A stretch of 64,000 nt of DNA, from contig JAJRSE010000109.1 in the NCBI GenBank assembly GCA_024278955.1, positions 1 to 64,000 on the forward strand. Reading direction: 5' to 3'. A program made the translations under genes and the position numbers. Under the pieces are notes generated by a model. The model saw nothing but the letters and a program-made list of their open reading frames with translations, did not search any database and was not told the origin of the DNA. Of this stretch, positions 18,613-26,419 are shown one piece after another (positions within the stretch are counted from its first letter, which is position 1; every line of letters starts with the position of its first letter). The stretch comes from Planctomycetota bacterium (GTDB taxonomy: Bacteria; Planctomycetota; Planctomycetia; Pirellulales; Lacipirellulaceae).

Positions 18613-19851
18613 TCATGCGTTTGGCAAGAGCCGGTTTGGGTTAATTCGTGGCGATTCTGCTGAAAGCGAAGCGAGCATCTCGGTTAGTTGCGAGCGAATT
18701 TCGTCCATGACCGGATCGGACTTCGCCTTGCGGTCGCGGGTGGTGCCGACTTCAATTGCTTCGCCGATCTGAAGCACGACGTGAAACGGTCCAAGTTGGC
18801 TTTCGTGGTCGGTGAAGTCCTCTTCAAACCGCTCGACGGTTTCGATGATGTGCTCTGGGATATTGGGTTCAGAGGTGCGGACGTAATGGCGAGGGTAGTG
18901 CGACATCTGTTGAAGGTAGTAGCAGGCTGCTAATTGTTTTCCACGCCGGTGGCGTTCTTCCGCCGTAATATTGTTCTTTACCATGTCGGGAAGAATCGCG
19001 GTCCGCAAATTTTTGACACGGCTAGCGATTCCCTCGTTCGACTTTTTGATTTTCCATTCCTCCTCAAGCTTCTCCAATTCATCTTCAACCAATTGGTCGA
19101 GGCGCTCGTAGAAGTCGCCTGTGCGAGCGGAACCGAAATACTCGATTTCTTTTAGAGACAACAGCGCTTGAGCGATCTGTTGAAGCCGAGGAATCAGGGG
19201 CCTGTCGCGCTGGGGATACCAGGAAAAATGCGACTCGATCTCTTCTAACACTGGCGTGATGGTTGCCATCAGATCGCCACGAAAGAAGTAGCGAATCGCG
19301 ATCGGATGGATAACAACTTTGCCGGGCTTCCCAATTTTTTTGCGGCGTTTTGCAGCCGTGCGTGCGATGAAGGAAGTGCCATCCATCATCGGCAGAAGGA
19401 TATCGTTATGCCGAGAAACGGCTCCCTCAGGAAATATTACCAAGGGCCGCTTGCCTGCGACCAAGATGTCGACTGCCGTATTGATCGCCTGTCGATCGAC
19501 GCCTTCGCGGTAAACACTAAAGGTGCCCATTTGCCTCAAGACGAATCGCGTGAGCCAGTCTTGCTTGAATAGATGCCAGGAGGCCATCGCGTGGACGTTG
19601 CAGTTAAGCTCCTTCGCGATTTTGTTAAGGGTTAACGGGTCGGACATTCGGCAATGGTTTGGGGCAAGCACGACGCCGTGACCCGCTTCGAGCGAAGCAG
19701 CCAGTCGTGGTAATTCTCGACACTCAATCGACTGGATGCCCAGGTTTTTTCGTAGATGTCGATTCAGATACTTCTTGATGAGCCAAGGCCAGAAGCGTCC
19801 GTAAACCGGAGGGACAAATTCATACGGCTCTTCGATGACAATATTTTGCAT
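18613..19851 (-). CDS. Acyltransferase of the PlsC type with a long helical C-terminus
   Basis: A 412-residue protein from the ATG at 19851 (MQNIVIEEPYEFVPP). The acyltransferase core has H66-x4-D71 (APNHCRMSD) and VIFPEGAVSRHND (138-150); the C-terminal 200 residues are charged and largely helical (EYFGSARTGDFYERLDQLVEDE and onward). A much longer frame continues upstream to 21180 but is antisense to the xerD-type gene and lacks protein character, so I reject it. Probably acts on glycerolipids at the membrane surface; the acceptor cannot be predicted. Weak ribosome site. Confidence 0.82.
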   Translation of the reverse strand: MQNIVIEEPYEFVPPVYGRFWPWLIKKYLNRHLRKNLGIQSIECRELPRLAASLEAGHGVVLAPNHCRMSDPLTLNKIAKELNCNVHAMASWHLFKQDWLTRFVLRQMGTFSVYREGVDRQAINTAVDILVAGKRPLVIFPEGAVSRHNDILLPMMDGTSFIARTAAKRRKKIGKPGKVVIHPIAIRYFFRGDLMATITPVLEEIESHFSWYPQRDRPLIPRLQQIAQALLSLKEIEYFGSARTGDFYERLDQLVEDELEKLEEEWKIKKSNEGIASRVKNLRTAILPDMVKNNITAEERHRRGKQLAACYYLQQMSHYPRHYVRTSEPNIPEHIIETVERFEEDFTDHESQLGPFHVVLQIGEAIEVGTTRDRKAKSDPVMDEIRSQLTEMLASLSAESPRINPNRLLPNA

Positions 19852-20070
19852 ACGAGGTCTGCTCACAACGGTCGGGAGGCGGCGGCACAAGCGGCAAAGT
19901 TTACCAAACCGCCAAGGTTGCACTATCGACACAAAGAATAGCGTAGTTTCCTGCCTTTTGCCCAGGGCATCTCGACGTTTCGCGGCCCTAGAAATGCGAG
20001 CCAATCGCATTTTCAACCGATAAAAAGATAATAAGGCAAGGACGTTGGCCCTCAATAATCGACCCCAGAC

Positions 20071-21021
20071 GTGGAACCCACTTTGAGCCGTTTGCGAAAG
20101 AAAATCAAACCTCGGCATCAGTCGACTAACCGCGAGGCTTCCCGTTGGCAGGAAGACTTTGCCGACTACTTGCGCAGTGAATGCCATTTGGCAGTCAATA
20201 CGGTCGAGGCCTACTCGCGTGATCTGGCTCGCTTTTACGCTTGGCTGGGCAGTCGTCGGCTTGAGCAGCTTCGCGTCAGCGAGCTGGCAGGCTACCCCGC
20301 TTGGCTTTTTGAGCTTCCTTTGGCGCCCAAGAGTGTGACCCGGCATATCGCATCGCTGAAAGTCTTTTTTCGATACCTCCAACTCGAAGGGGCTTTGACC
20401 GACAATCAGGCCGAGCTGCTTGGGTCTCCCAAGCTTTGGCAACGCGTTCCGCATGTGCTTTCTGAAAAACAAGTCGAGCAGCTTCTCGCCGCACCGCGAC
20501 GTGCCGACTCTTTTTGCCTTCGAGATCGGGCGATTCTCGAACTGCTCTACGCGACCGGTTGCCGTGTCTCGGAACTGTGTACTTTGCGTACGCGCGATAT
20601 GCATCTCAAAGAGCGATACTGTATCTGCCATGGCAAAGGAGACAAACAACGTATCGTGCCTCTTGGGACTCGCGCAGTGGAGGCTATTCGTAAATATCTT
20701 GACAACGAGCGGCCTAAGCTGGCTGCTCGTAGCGCCACGGCGGCCGAGCACTTGATTCTTTCGCCCCGCGGGCGAGGCTTGCGACGCGAACGTGTTTGGG
20801 AGCTTCTCAAGAAATATGCCGCTCGGGCTGGCATGCCGAGCGAGATTAGCCCGCACTCGCTGCGTCACAGCTTTGCCACCCATCTTTTGGCGGGCGGGGC
20901 CGATCTTCGGCAAGTGCAAGAAATGCTGGGCCACGCCAGCATCGCCACGACGCAGATCTACACGCACGTTGATCACACACGATTGAAAAAAGTTCATGAG
21001 GCATTCCACCCGCGAGCGTAG
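20071..21021 (+). CDS. xerD: Tyrosine recombinase XerC/XerD
   Basis: A 316-residue site-specific recombinase of the Xer type, used to resolve chromosome dimers at dif with FtsK. All catalytic residues are visible: R165 (ATGCRVSEL), K189 (HGKGDKQR), H262 and R265 (HSLRHSFATHLL), H288 (LGHASIATTQ) and Y297. The SAM-like N-terminal DNA-binding domain covers about 25-110. Start is GTG at 20071. XerC and XerD cannot be separated safely by eye. It is not the missing integrase of the neighbouring integron: the stump at 21485-21763 has a different N-terminal sequence. Confidence 0.9.
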   Translation: MEPTLSRLRKKIKPRHQSTNREASRWQEDFADYLRSECHLAVNTVEAYSRDLARFYAWLGSRRLEQLRVSELAGYPAWLFELPLAPKSVTRHIASLKVFFRYLQLEGALTDNQAELLGSPKLWQRVPHVLSEKQVEQLLAAPRRADSFCLRDRAILELLYATGCRVSELCTLRTRDMHLKERYCICHGKGDKQRIVPLGTRAVEAIRKYLDNERPKLAARSATAAEHLILSPRGRGLRRERVWELLKKYAARAGMPSEISPHSLRHSFATHLLAGGADLRQVQEMLGHASIATTQIYTHVDHTRLKKVHEAFHPRA

Positions 21022-21484
21022 AAAAAAACGGACGCATGATTTTTGTTGATATCCCGTGCCCCCCCGATTGGGGTTTTGTCCCATTTGAGGGGGTCCCATG
21101 TTTTGGGACAAAATTCGGGTGTTTTGTCCGGTGCGATACTTGGTTGCTTCTTGAATCGTAGGAGTTTTTGGATTGGGCATGGGACAAAATTGGGTGAATT
21201 TAGGACTTTTGAGGTTCCTTGTTGGGACAATATTATTGGCGATGCTTCAAGAAAATTTTCAACGCAGAGTGCGCTGAGGACCGCAGAGGTGGTGTTGGGA
21301 ATTTTTCTCTGCGGGCTCTGCGTTAAAACTTTTTGTCGTTGGTCTTTTCAGAAATTGTTGTCTCGGGGATTATCGCATTTTTGGGGTGGCGATGCGAAGG
21401 TTGTTTTTGGCCAGGCGGGATGGTGTGAGAGGGAACCACGACGGCACGGCGGGCACGACGAGTTTTTTTGAGCTGCGACGATGC
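21022..21484. repeat. Gene-free region with three short repeat types
   Basis: No coding sequence is supported here. 21060-21240 contains GGGACAAAATT-type units four times in both orientations (TTTTGTCCCAT, TGGGACAAAATTCGGG, ATGGGACAAAATTGGG, TTGGGACAAT). 21258-21335 has arms AACGCAGAG and CTCTGCGTT around an imperfect palindrome. 21432-21468 holds GGAACCACGACGGCACGGCGG, split by one base from relatives at 35977 and 41291 (CACGACGGGCACAACGA-like). Confidence 0.6.
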
Positions 21485-21763
21485 TCAGGAAGGGCGGCTC
21501 TCCGCAGAGTTGCTGTTGGGAAATTCTCGGCATAATGTCGAGATTCGCTCTGCGAATCGGCGGAAGAGATTCACGGAGTGAATCTCGACTATGATGTGCG
21601 GATGCTCTAGGGAAAGGATAAATCGCCGCACCCAGCCAACGTAGGCTTGCTTGTTGCGATAAGCAGAATGCTTGGTCCGCAGCGCTTGCCGCAAGCGATC
21701 TAACCGTTTGGGCGGCTGGGGATTGCTTGCATCGGGATTCGGGACGCGATAGACTCGATTCAT
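21485..21763 (-). pseudogene. Integron-type tyrosine integrase, N-terminal stump
   Basis: From the ATG at 21763 (or 21793) the first 50 or so codons read RLDRLRQALRTKHSAYRNKQ followed by AYVGWVRRFILSLEHP, the SAM-like N-terminal domain typical of IntI and related phage-type integrases. After LEHP the frame enters a palindromic repeat (GAGATTCACTCCGTGAATCTC and a variant at 21539-21594), and the core-binding and catalytic domains are gone. Position and direction, divergent from the cassette array that begins at 21850, are those of an integron integrase. About 92 residues remain of an expected 320 or more. Confidence 0.72.
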
Positions 21764-21849
21764 GGCCAACGACTCCGGGGCCGCACGGAGCATGTATACG
21801 TTCGGTATTCCCCGTGGTCTTACTGAAGAAGTTTCAATCTAATAAGCAA

Positions 21850-21856
21850 GTTAGGC
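21850..21856 (+). other. Probable attI x attC junction (GTTAGGC)
   Basis: GTTAGGC fits the integron crossover consensus GTTRRRY exactly. It lies 87 bases upstream of the integrase stump's ATG on the opposite side and 5 bases before the first cassette gene, where recombination between attI and an incoming attC would leave it. Confidence 0.6.
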
Positions 21857-21860
21857 TTTC

Positions 21861-22364
21861 ATGCGTATTCTCTTATTCCTTCTCTGTGCGTTGGCGTTTT
21901 TGGCTGGTGCCGGCATTCTCGCTAATGCACAGAGTGCTATCCACGAGATCGAAGCTTTCATCCTCTTTCTCATCAGTGCGGTGTTCCTCGTTGGCGCTTC
22001 CGTCGTTGAGGCCATCAACATCGCTCGCAAAAAGATTGAATCGTCGATGCGTGAGGCATCGCCACCTGCTTCAACGACGCGCGTGGTATCGAATCCGGTC
22101 ACTTTGCCAACTGCTGCGCCGGTACTGCCTCCCTCTGCTCCGGTTGAGAAGACGATAAATATGCAAGAGCCTTCTGCATGGAATATGGAAGACGATGAGG
22201 AAGAACACGCTAGTACTCTCTTGGCTCAGGCACGACAATTCGCCCAATCTGGTGCGAGAGAAAAGGCTATCTCAGCACTGCAAGAAGTGATCCGTCTATA
22301 CCCGCGGACAAGTAACGCCGAGAAGGCACGCCGAAGTTTGAAGAAAAGTGGCATCTTCACCTAA
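21861..22364 (+). CDS. Small membrane protein with TPR-like tail (integron cassette gene 1)
   Basis: A 167-residue protein beginning with MRILLFLLCALAFLAGAG. Two transmembrane helices (about 4-23 and 32-52) with a short loop form a hairpin; then a Pro/Ala-rich linker (66-95) and a C-terminal helical pair, HASTLLAQARQFAQSG and REKAISALQEVIRLYP, that resembles one and a half TPR units. Start lies 5 bases after the GTTAGGC junction and the stop is 7 bases before attC 1, so the gene is packed as a cassette. Function unknown. Confidence 0.68.
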   Translation: MRILLFLLCALAFLAGAGILANAQSAIHEIEAFILFLISAVFLVGASVVEAINIARKKIESSMREASPPASTTRVVSNPVTLPTAAPVLPPSAPVEKTINMQEPSAWNMEDDEEEHASTLLAQARQFAQSGAREKAISALQEVIRLYPRTSNAEKARRSLKKSGIFT

Positions 22365-22371
22365 GGAAAAA

Positions 22372-22461
22372 GCCTAACAAAAAAATGTACCCGAGCGGCG
22401 AAGTCGGGCGTTTTCAAGTGGACAATCTCTCGTCGTCGTCGAGTGATTTTAGTCGTTATGC
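22372..22461 (+). repeat. attC-like site 1 (90 bp)
   Basis: Begins GCCTAAC (RYYYAAC consensus) and ends GTTATGC (GTTRRRY with one deviation). The two halves pair imperfectly: GCCTAAC with GTTATGC, AAAATG with the CTAAAAT complement, and ACCCGAGCGGCG with the CGTCGTCGAGTG half, leaving extrahelical bases as expected for attC folded as single strand. It lies between cassette genes 1 and 2. Confidence 0.72.
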
Positions 22462-22482
22462 AGCTACCGCAGATCGCAACCG

Positions 22483-23247
22483 ATGACAATCACGCATATT
22501 CGGGAAACAGACGACCGGCTTAGCCAAATCGTTGCCGATGCGCACCTGCAAATCCCCAATGCACTAAAAGGCTCGCCAGTCGAAACGACCGCACGCGTGT
22601 TGTCTTCGCTCCTCAACAGCCTCGTTTCGCTCAAGGCGGGCATCTTAGATCTAGCCGAAACGGGAAATGTCTACGGCACGTGTGTGCTGTTTCGGGTATT
22701 TCTAGAACACATTCTGAAAACCAACGCGATATTTCTCAAAACGATCGATGAACAATCGGATGATTTCGCTGAACAATACCATCGGCTAGGCATTAAAGAG
22801 GCATTTGACTACATTCGTGCGTGCGAACACGCGGGCCTTCAAATCGGCGGCAATCCGAAATCTGTATTAGATCAATGGATACCTGAGGCGCAAGCGTTGT
22901 CCGGAAAAGAAGTCAGGCAATTGGAAGAACCATTCAGATATCGCGCATTGATTGTCACCATTCGCGATCTCATCAACACCGGCTCGCCGGACTTCTTATC
23001 CAAGATCATTCCGAACTACAGCGAATTGTCTGGGTTTGTGCATGGCGGGCCAACCGCCAGTGCCAAACTTGATCTAATTCACGGCGAGGGTCTGACCGCA
23101 AGCGAGCTGTATCACATGGCCGATTTGTCTGTGTCTATGCTTTACTCTGCCCATCGCTGGTTGCTCATGCTTGCCTCGGCCGTCCGCCCGGAGTTTGAGC
23201 GCCGCTGCAAACTCCTTGGTGAAGCACTGAATAATGAAAACAACTAG
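22483..23247 (+). CDS. DUF5677-like protein (integron cassette gene 2)
   Basis: A 254-residue, mostly helical protein without signal peptide or clear membrane segment. LSSLLNSLVSLKAGILDLAE, then FRVFLEHILKTNAIFL and YSELSGFVHGGPTAS are features I associate with DUF5677-type proteins (the terminal H-G pair being typical), but the match is by memory. The gene starts 22 bases after the attC 1 crossover. Cassette location suggests horizontal arrival. Function unknown; such proteins sometimes occur in defence islands. Confidence 0.62.
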   Translation: MTITHIRETDDRLSQIVADAHLQIPNALKGSPVETTARVLSSLLNSLVSLKAGILDLAETGNVYGTCVLFRVFLEHILKTNAIFLKTIDEQSDDFAEQYHRLGIKEAFDYIRACEHAGLQIGGNPKSVLDQWIPEAQALSGKEVRQLEEPFRYRALIVTIRDLINTGSPDFLSKIIPNYSELSGFVHGGPTASAKLDLIHGEGLTASELYHMADLSVSMLYSAHRWLLMLASAVRPEFERRCKLLGEALNNENN

Positions 23248-23272
23248 TCCGGCGGTCCGACGCATCGTTTCA

Positions 23273-23302
23273 CATAAACGCTGCATAACTTGGCCGTTAT
23301 GT
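23273..23302 (+). repeat. Collapsed attC-like remnant (site 2)
   Basis: GCATAAC-TTGGCC-GTTATGT: an RYYYAAC-like box and a GTTRRRY-like box separated by only 6 bases, forming the perfect inverted repeat CATAAC/GTTATG. An ordinary attC has 40 or more bases between them, so I read this as an internally deleted attC. Preceding bases (23237-23272) also have GGCGGTCCGACG, a piece recalling attC arms. Function as a recombination site is doubtful. Confidence 0.4.
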
Positions 23303-23326
23303 TGCACTCCCTCCAAGTTGCCTGGA

Positions 23327-23704
23327 GTGGAACTACAACTTCGTCAAGCGATCCGATCACGCAGGCCATCCTTTTGGATACCGGTCTCTACATTTCTCGC
23401 GTTGATTGCTGTTGGTATTATGATTCTCTGGGCCAATCGCAGCATTCCTTTTGATTCAACACGGTGGAAAAACGAAGAGAATGTGCGCCCGAGCATGGTT
23501 CGTGACTTTCTCGACAAGCATGATCTAGTGGGTGCTTCTCGCGACGAGATAAATACAATGCTTGGCCTGCCAAACGGTCGTGATTCAATTCGAAACGGCA
23601 AATATATTTACTGGGTGGGAACGGATGGCATAATTGACGACATATGGCTAGAGATCGGATTTGAAAACGAAACGGTCGTTTCAGTCCGCTATGTCCCAGA
23701 CTAA
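23327..23704 (+). CDS. Small single-pass membrane protein with BamE/SmpA-like fold (cassette gene 3)
   Basis: The open frame starts at 23234, but its first 31 codons cover the attC remnant, so I take the GTG at 23327 (125 residues). A transmembrane helix (WIPVSTFLALIAVGIMILW) is followed by DLVGASRDEINTMLGLP, which resembles the BamE/SmpA-like pattern GxxRxEVxxLLGxP, then short strands ending in VRYVPD. Likely membrane-anchored with an extracytoplasmic domain. The exact start and function are uncertain. Confidence 0.6.
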   Translation: MELQLRQAIRSRRPSFWIPVSTFLALIAVGIMILWANRSIPFDSTRWKNEENVRPSMVRDFLDKHDLVGASRDEINTMLGLPNGRDSIRNGKYIYWVGTDGIIDDIWLEIGFENETVVSVRYVPD

Positions 23705-23882
23705 TTTTTGTATCCGTGTGTCGAAGTGACTTCGACGTTTCACACGGTCATGATATATTCCAACTGCCGCTCAGGCATCCAATACCATGGCCCTAGAATG
23801 GCAGGTTTGCCACCTCGGACTAATCAGGTAGAATGGGTATATTCGATGTTCTTTGTCCTACCCAAGAGAAGTAGGTATCCGA
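23705..23882. other. Intergenic region with one hairpin
   Basis: CCGTGTG ... CACACGG (23714-23747) with inner TCGAAGT/ACTTCGA forms a strong hairpin 9 bases after the stop of cassette gene 3. No T-run follows, so it is not an obvious terminator, and it lacks the R boxes of an attC. The rest precedes the antitoxin-like gene and should contain its promoter. Confidence 0.45.
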
Positions 23883-24128
23883 ATGGACACTAAAATTTCC
23901 CTGCCGTCCGATCTCAAAACGAAGATCGAACGTGAGGCCAATGCACGCGGAATGTCGCTGCCTGATTTTGTACGAGAATCCCTTGAATGGGCAGTTACCC
24001 AGAAGCCGTCCGTCACCCAAAAACCATTGAGCGACCTTCTGTTCGCGGACACTGCCGTGTATCGCGATGAGGGTCCTAGCGACTTCGCATCCAATCACGA
24101 TGATTATCTGTATGGGGACGCATCGTGA
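23883..24128 (+). CDS. Antitoxin-like protein of the ribbon-helix-helix type (VapB-like)
   Basis: 81 residues from the ATG at 23883 (MDTKISLPSDLKTKIEREA); an upstream in-frame ATG at 23853 gives 10 more residues of no character. The N-terminal part (short strand, helix, ARGMSLPDFVRESLEWAV helix) is the RHH/CopG DNA-binding layout. A short internal tandem QKPSVTQKP follows, then an acidic C-terminus (SDFASNHDDYLYGDAS) that would wrap the toxin. Its TGA overlaps the toxin's GTG start (GTGA), so the pair is translationally coupled and very likely autoregulated. Confidence 0.8.
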   Translation: MDTKISLPSDLKTKIEREANARGMSLPDFVRESLEWAVTQKPSVTQKPLSDLLFADTAVYRDEGPSDFASNHDDYLYGDAS

Positions 24129-24526
24129 TCTTTATCGACACGGGCGCATTCTTGGCTCGTTACATCGAACGTGATCAATATCACGATGTCGCTACTGAGC
24201 ATTGGCGGGTATTGCAGAATGTTCGACGCCAGTGTTTTACCAGTAACTACGTTTTGGATGAAGCGATCACGTTGCTGGCTCGAAGATCGACGTACGAATT
24301 TGCTGCAGAACGCGCTCGGAATCTCTTTGAATCCGCATCGTTGTCAATTCTTCGTCCTGACGAAAACGATGAACTTGCAGCGTTGGGATTGTTTCAGAAA
24401 TATGCTGATCAAAGCGTCAGCTTCACCGATTGCATTTCGTTCGTGTTAATGGAGCAACAAAATATCAAATGTGTTTTCTCATTTGATCGTCACTTTAGGA
24501 TTGCTGGTTTCGATGTTGAACCTTGA
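24125..24526 (+). CDS. vapC: PIN-domain ribonuclease toxin (VapC-like)
   Basis: 133 residues, a PIN-domain RNase whose antitoxin is the preceding gene. The four acidic residues of the metal site are present: D5 (FIDTGAF), E46 (NYVLDEAITLL), D102 (VSFTDCISFVL) and D121 (FSFDRHF). Starts with GTG within the antitoxin's stop. Ends 14 bases before attC site 3, which makes the pair part of the cassette array. Toxin-antitoxin pairs are common in chromosomal integrons, where they stabilise the array. Confidence 0.88.
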   Translation: MIFIDTGAFLARYIERDQYHDVATEHWRVLQNVRRQCFTSNYVLDEAITLLARRSTYEFAAERARNLFESASLSILRPDENDELAALGLFQKYADQSVSFTDCISFVLMEQQNIKCVFSFDRHFRIAGFDVEP

Positions 24527-24540
24527 CTCATAAAAACGTT

Positions 24541-24629
24541 ACAGAACAATAGCATGCAACTGAGCCGTAAAAAACGAGCTGGTTTTGCTTGCAAGTCCTC
24601 TCACGGCCAGCTGATGCCAAGCGTTATCC
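24541..24629 (+). repeat. attC-like site 3 (89 bp), overlapping a chromosomal gene end
   Basis: Begins ACAGAAC and ends GTTATCC. The arms GCATGCAACTGAGCCGT and ACGGCCAGCTGATGC pair well (complement GCATCAGCTGGCCGT) with extra bases on one side, as in attC sites. The GTTATCC end overlaps the TAA stop of the PEP-CTERM gene on the minus strand, so the array ends exactly at that gene. Confidence 0.72.
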
Positions 24630-25595
24630 GGCTACAAAACGGTACGTGCTGAATCGTCTTGTTTGCGATATTGCCATGAGCGCGATCGAGAATAGCAGAC
24701 CAAGGGTCGTTGGCTCGGGGACTGCTGTGGAGGCGGCGAGCGGAAGGGGCGACCCAAAATTGGTTTCCCAATCGGCCAAATCGCCGGCTCCGAAAAGATC
24801 GGGAAAGCCTCGCTGCCAAATGAGCAGATCGGTTCCGTCGACGTCGCCGTCCGGGTCGAAGTTGCCGGCAATCGTCGCTGCTGCGTCGAGTCTCACGTCG
24901 TCGAAGTTTACTTCCAGGTCGGAGTCGGGGAACGCGGGGTCGATTTGGTTAAGGTTTACCAGGCGGATGCCCAGAGTTTGCCCCAGTTGGGGAGGGGCCA
25001 AGCCGGTGGTCAAGGTGATGGTGCTCGTGGCAAACTGGCCGTCGTCGATCGCTCCGAACAACGTGTTGTTGTCCTGGGCGACGACCACGCCGCCTGCGAG
25101 CAGGTCCACTCGATAGCCAGGCAGTCCGCGAAGATCGAAAGAGGGGCCAGAATCGATGTTGCCGATCTCGATTTGTAGCGTGTAGATCGTGTTGGCCTGA
25201 AGCGTGTCGCCCAGGGTAGCGACAAGGCCATACTCGCCCTGTCCGTCGCTGCCTTGGAAGTTGAACGCAAGCGCGACGCGTTCTCCTTCCGCCGCCCCGG
25301 CAGGGAAGCTGAGAAATACGCCCGGGTTGCCGATGGGGTCGGGCTCGGACGGCGTGAGTGTGCCGATGAAATAGGTGTTGCCCGTACCGCCGCCGGTGAT
25401 GCTTCCTGGGTCGTAGAGATCCCAACCGTTGAGCGGGCCGAAGGTGAATACATTCATCACCGGTGTTTCACCGGAGATGTCCTCGAACCCAGCATTGGTG
25501 ATAGCGAGGGGAACAGCCCAGGCGGACGAGATGCCCGACCACAGAAGCGATGTGACCAGTAGTGCGAGGAAAGTTTGTTTCTGTCGACCCATCAT
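24624..25595 (-). CDS. PEP-CTERM exported protein with dockerin-like segment
   Basis: A 323-residue protein with signal peptide (1-27), a beta-sandwich-like domain typical of choice-of-anchor exported proteins (ITNAGFEDISGETPVMN ... ASTITLTTGLAPP style), a dockerin-like Asp-rich segment (GNFDPDGDVDGTDLLIWQRG) and VPEPTTLGLLFSIALMAIS, the exosortase sorting signal. The last residues after the hydrophobic helix are TRRFSTYRFVAG, longer than usual; the stop codon lies in the integron attC 3 site, so the last few residues may have been supplied by the insertion. Confidence 0.82.
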   Translation of the reverse strand: MMGRQKQTFLALLVTSLLWSGISSAWAVPLAITNAGFEDISGETPVMNVFTFGPLNGWDLYDPGSITGGGTGNTYFIGTLTPSEPDPIGNPGVFLSFPAGAAEGERVALAFNFQGSDGQGEYGLVATLGDTLQANTIYTLQIEIGNIDSGPSFDLRGLPGYRVDLLAGGVVVAQDNNTLFGAIDDGQFATSTITLTTGLAPPQLGQTLGIRLVNLNQIDPAFPDSDLEVNFDDVRLDAAATIAGNFDPDGDVDGTDLLIWQRGFPDLFGAGDLADWETNFGSPLPLAASTAVPEPTTLGLLFSIALMAISQTRRFSTYRFVAG

Positions 25596-25683
25596 GTGTT
25601 GCTACTCCTGCTACGAACGACGAAATTGCTTTCTTTTATACTACCAGATTTCTCCACGTTGCAAGTAGTATCCCTGAGCCAAG

Positions 25684-25829
25684 CAGGAGAACTGCCAAGT
25701 CAATAAACAAACAGATGAGAGGTGTAGCCACAGAGAGCACTGAGGACACAGAGAGGTAAAAACAAGGGATTCTCTGTGCTCTCTGTGGCCAATCAGTTTT
25801 TGAATTCTATTGACTTGGCAGTTCTCCTG
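25684..25829. mobile_element. MITE-like element with perfect 22-bp inverted ends and 11-bp target duplication, copy 2
   Basis: 146 bases. The left end CAGGAGAACTGCCAAGTC and four more bases are exactly mirrored at 25808-25829. The flanks carry a perfect 11-base direct repeat CCTGAGCCAAG (25673-25683 and 25830-25840). Inside is TAGCCACAGAGAGCAC mirrored by GTGCTCTCTGTGGCCA. The element shares its layout and inner sequence with 13939-14081. It has no coding capacity and must rely on a transposase elsewhere. Confidence 0.85.
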
Positions 25830-25879
25830 CCTGAGCCAAGTACTAGGAGCGTTAGCCAGCCCGTGGCTTTTTGTTCTTG

Positions 25880-26416
25880 CTACGGTAGCGGAGCGAACCG
25901 TACTCGTTCGACGAGTTTGTGTTGCTCTCCGTTGTCGTCTACGTAGCCGGTGATTGCTGTGATGGCGTTCATTGCGTAGCGGTATTTGAGGTCGTAGTCG
26001 GCTTCGATTTCTACTTCCTGTTCGGTCGAGCCGGGGCCGCCTGAGTCTCCGACCAGATTGCGGATTTCTAGATGAAGCTGGGCAAACGGGGCTTCGCCGT
26101 CGAGGACGACGTCGCCTAGTTGGAGTTGTGCAAGTTCGCCGGAGGGGGCCGCACGAAGCCGGACTTTTAGCAGCGGCGTCTCGGTTGGTTGGGTTGTTTG
26201 GCTGGCTGTGGCCGAGGGCATACGGATATTGAAGTCGCCCTCGGGCAGCACAATTTTGAAGGTAAACACAAAGAACACGAGCAGCTGGAAGACGATGTCG
26301 ATCATCGAAGTCATCTGTAGACTCACGACTTCGCGATGTGAGGTGTTGCGAATCTTCATGGGAAGGGGGTTGGGGCTAGGGATTGAGGTTTCGTGAAGCC
26401 TTGGTTTCAAAGTCAC
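25880..26416 (-). CDS. ExbD/TolR family protein (second of two)
   Basis: A 178-residue biopolymer transport type subunit. The transmembrane helix MIDIVFQLLVFFVFTFKI follows VSLQMTSM, and the Asp in it (MTSMIDIVFQLL) is the conserved ion-carrying residue. The remainder is a periplasmic domain. The GTG at 26416 gives 19 extra residues; the ATG at 26359 (MKIRNTSHREVV) resembles family starts better, so the start is open. It follows the other ExbD and ExbB genes, energising an outer-envelope partner with the proton motive force. Confidence 0.85.
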   Translation of the reverse strand: MTLKPRLHETSIPSPNPLPMKIRNTSHREVVSLQMTSMIDIVFQLLVFFVFTFKIVLPEGDFNIRMPSATASQTTQPTETPLLKVRLRAAPSGELAQLQLGDVVLDGEAPFAQLHLEIRNLVGDSGGPGSTEQEVEIEADYDLKYRYAMNAITAITGYVDDNGEQHKLVERVRFAPLP

Positions 26417-26419
26417 TGC

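Noticed and set aside
19852..21180. Upstream part of an 855-codon open frame joined to the acyltransferase
   Set aside because: It is antisense to the xerD-type gene and has no protein-like character; the acyltransferase starts at 19851.
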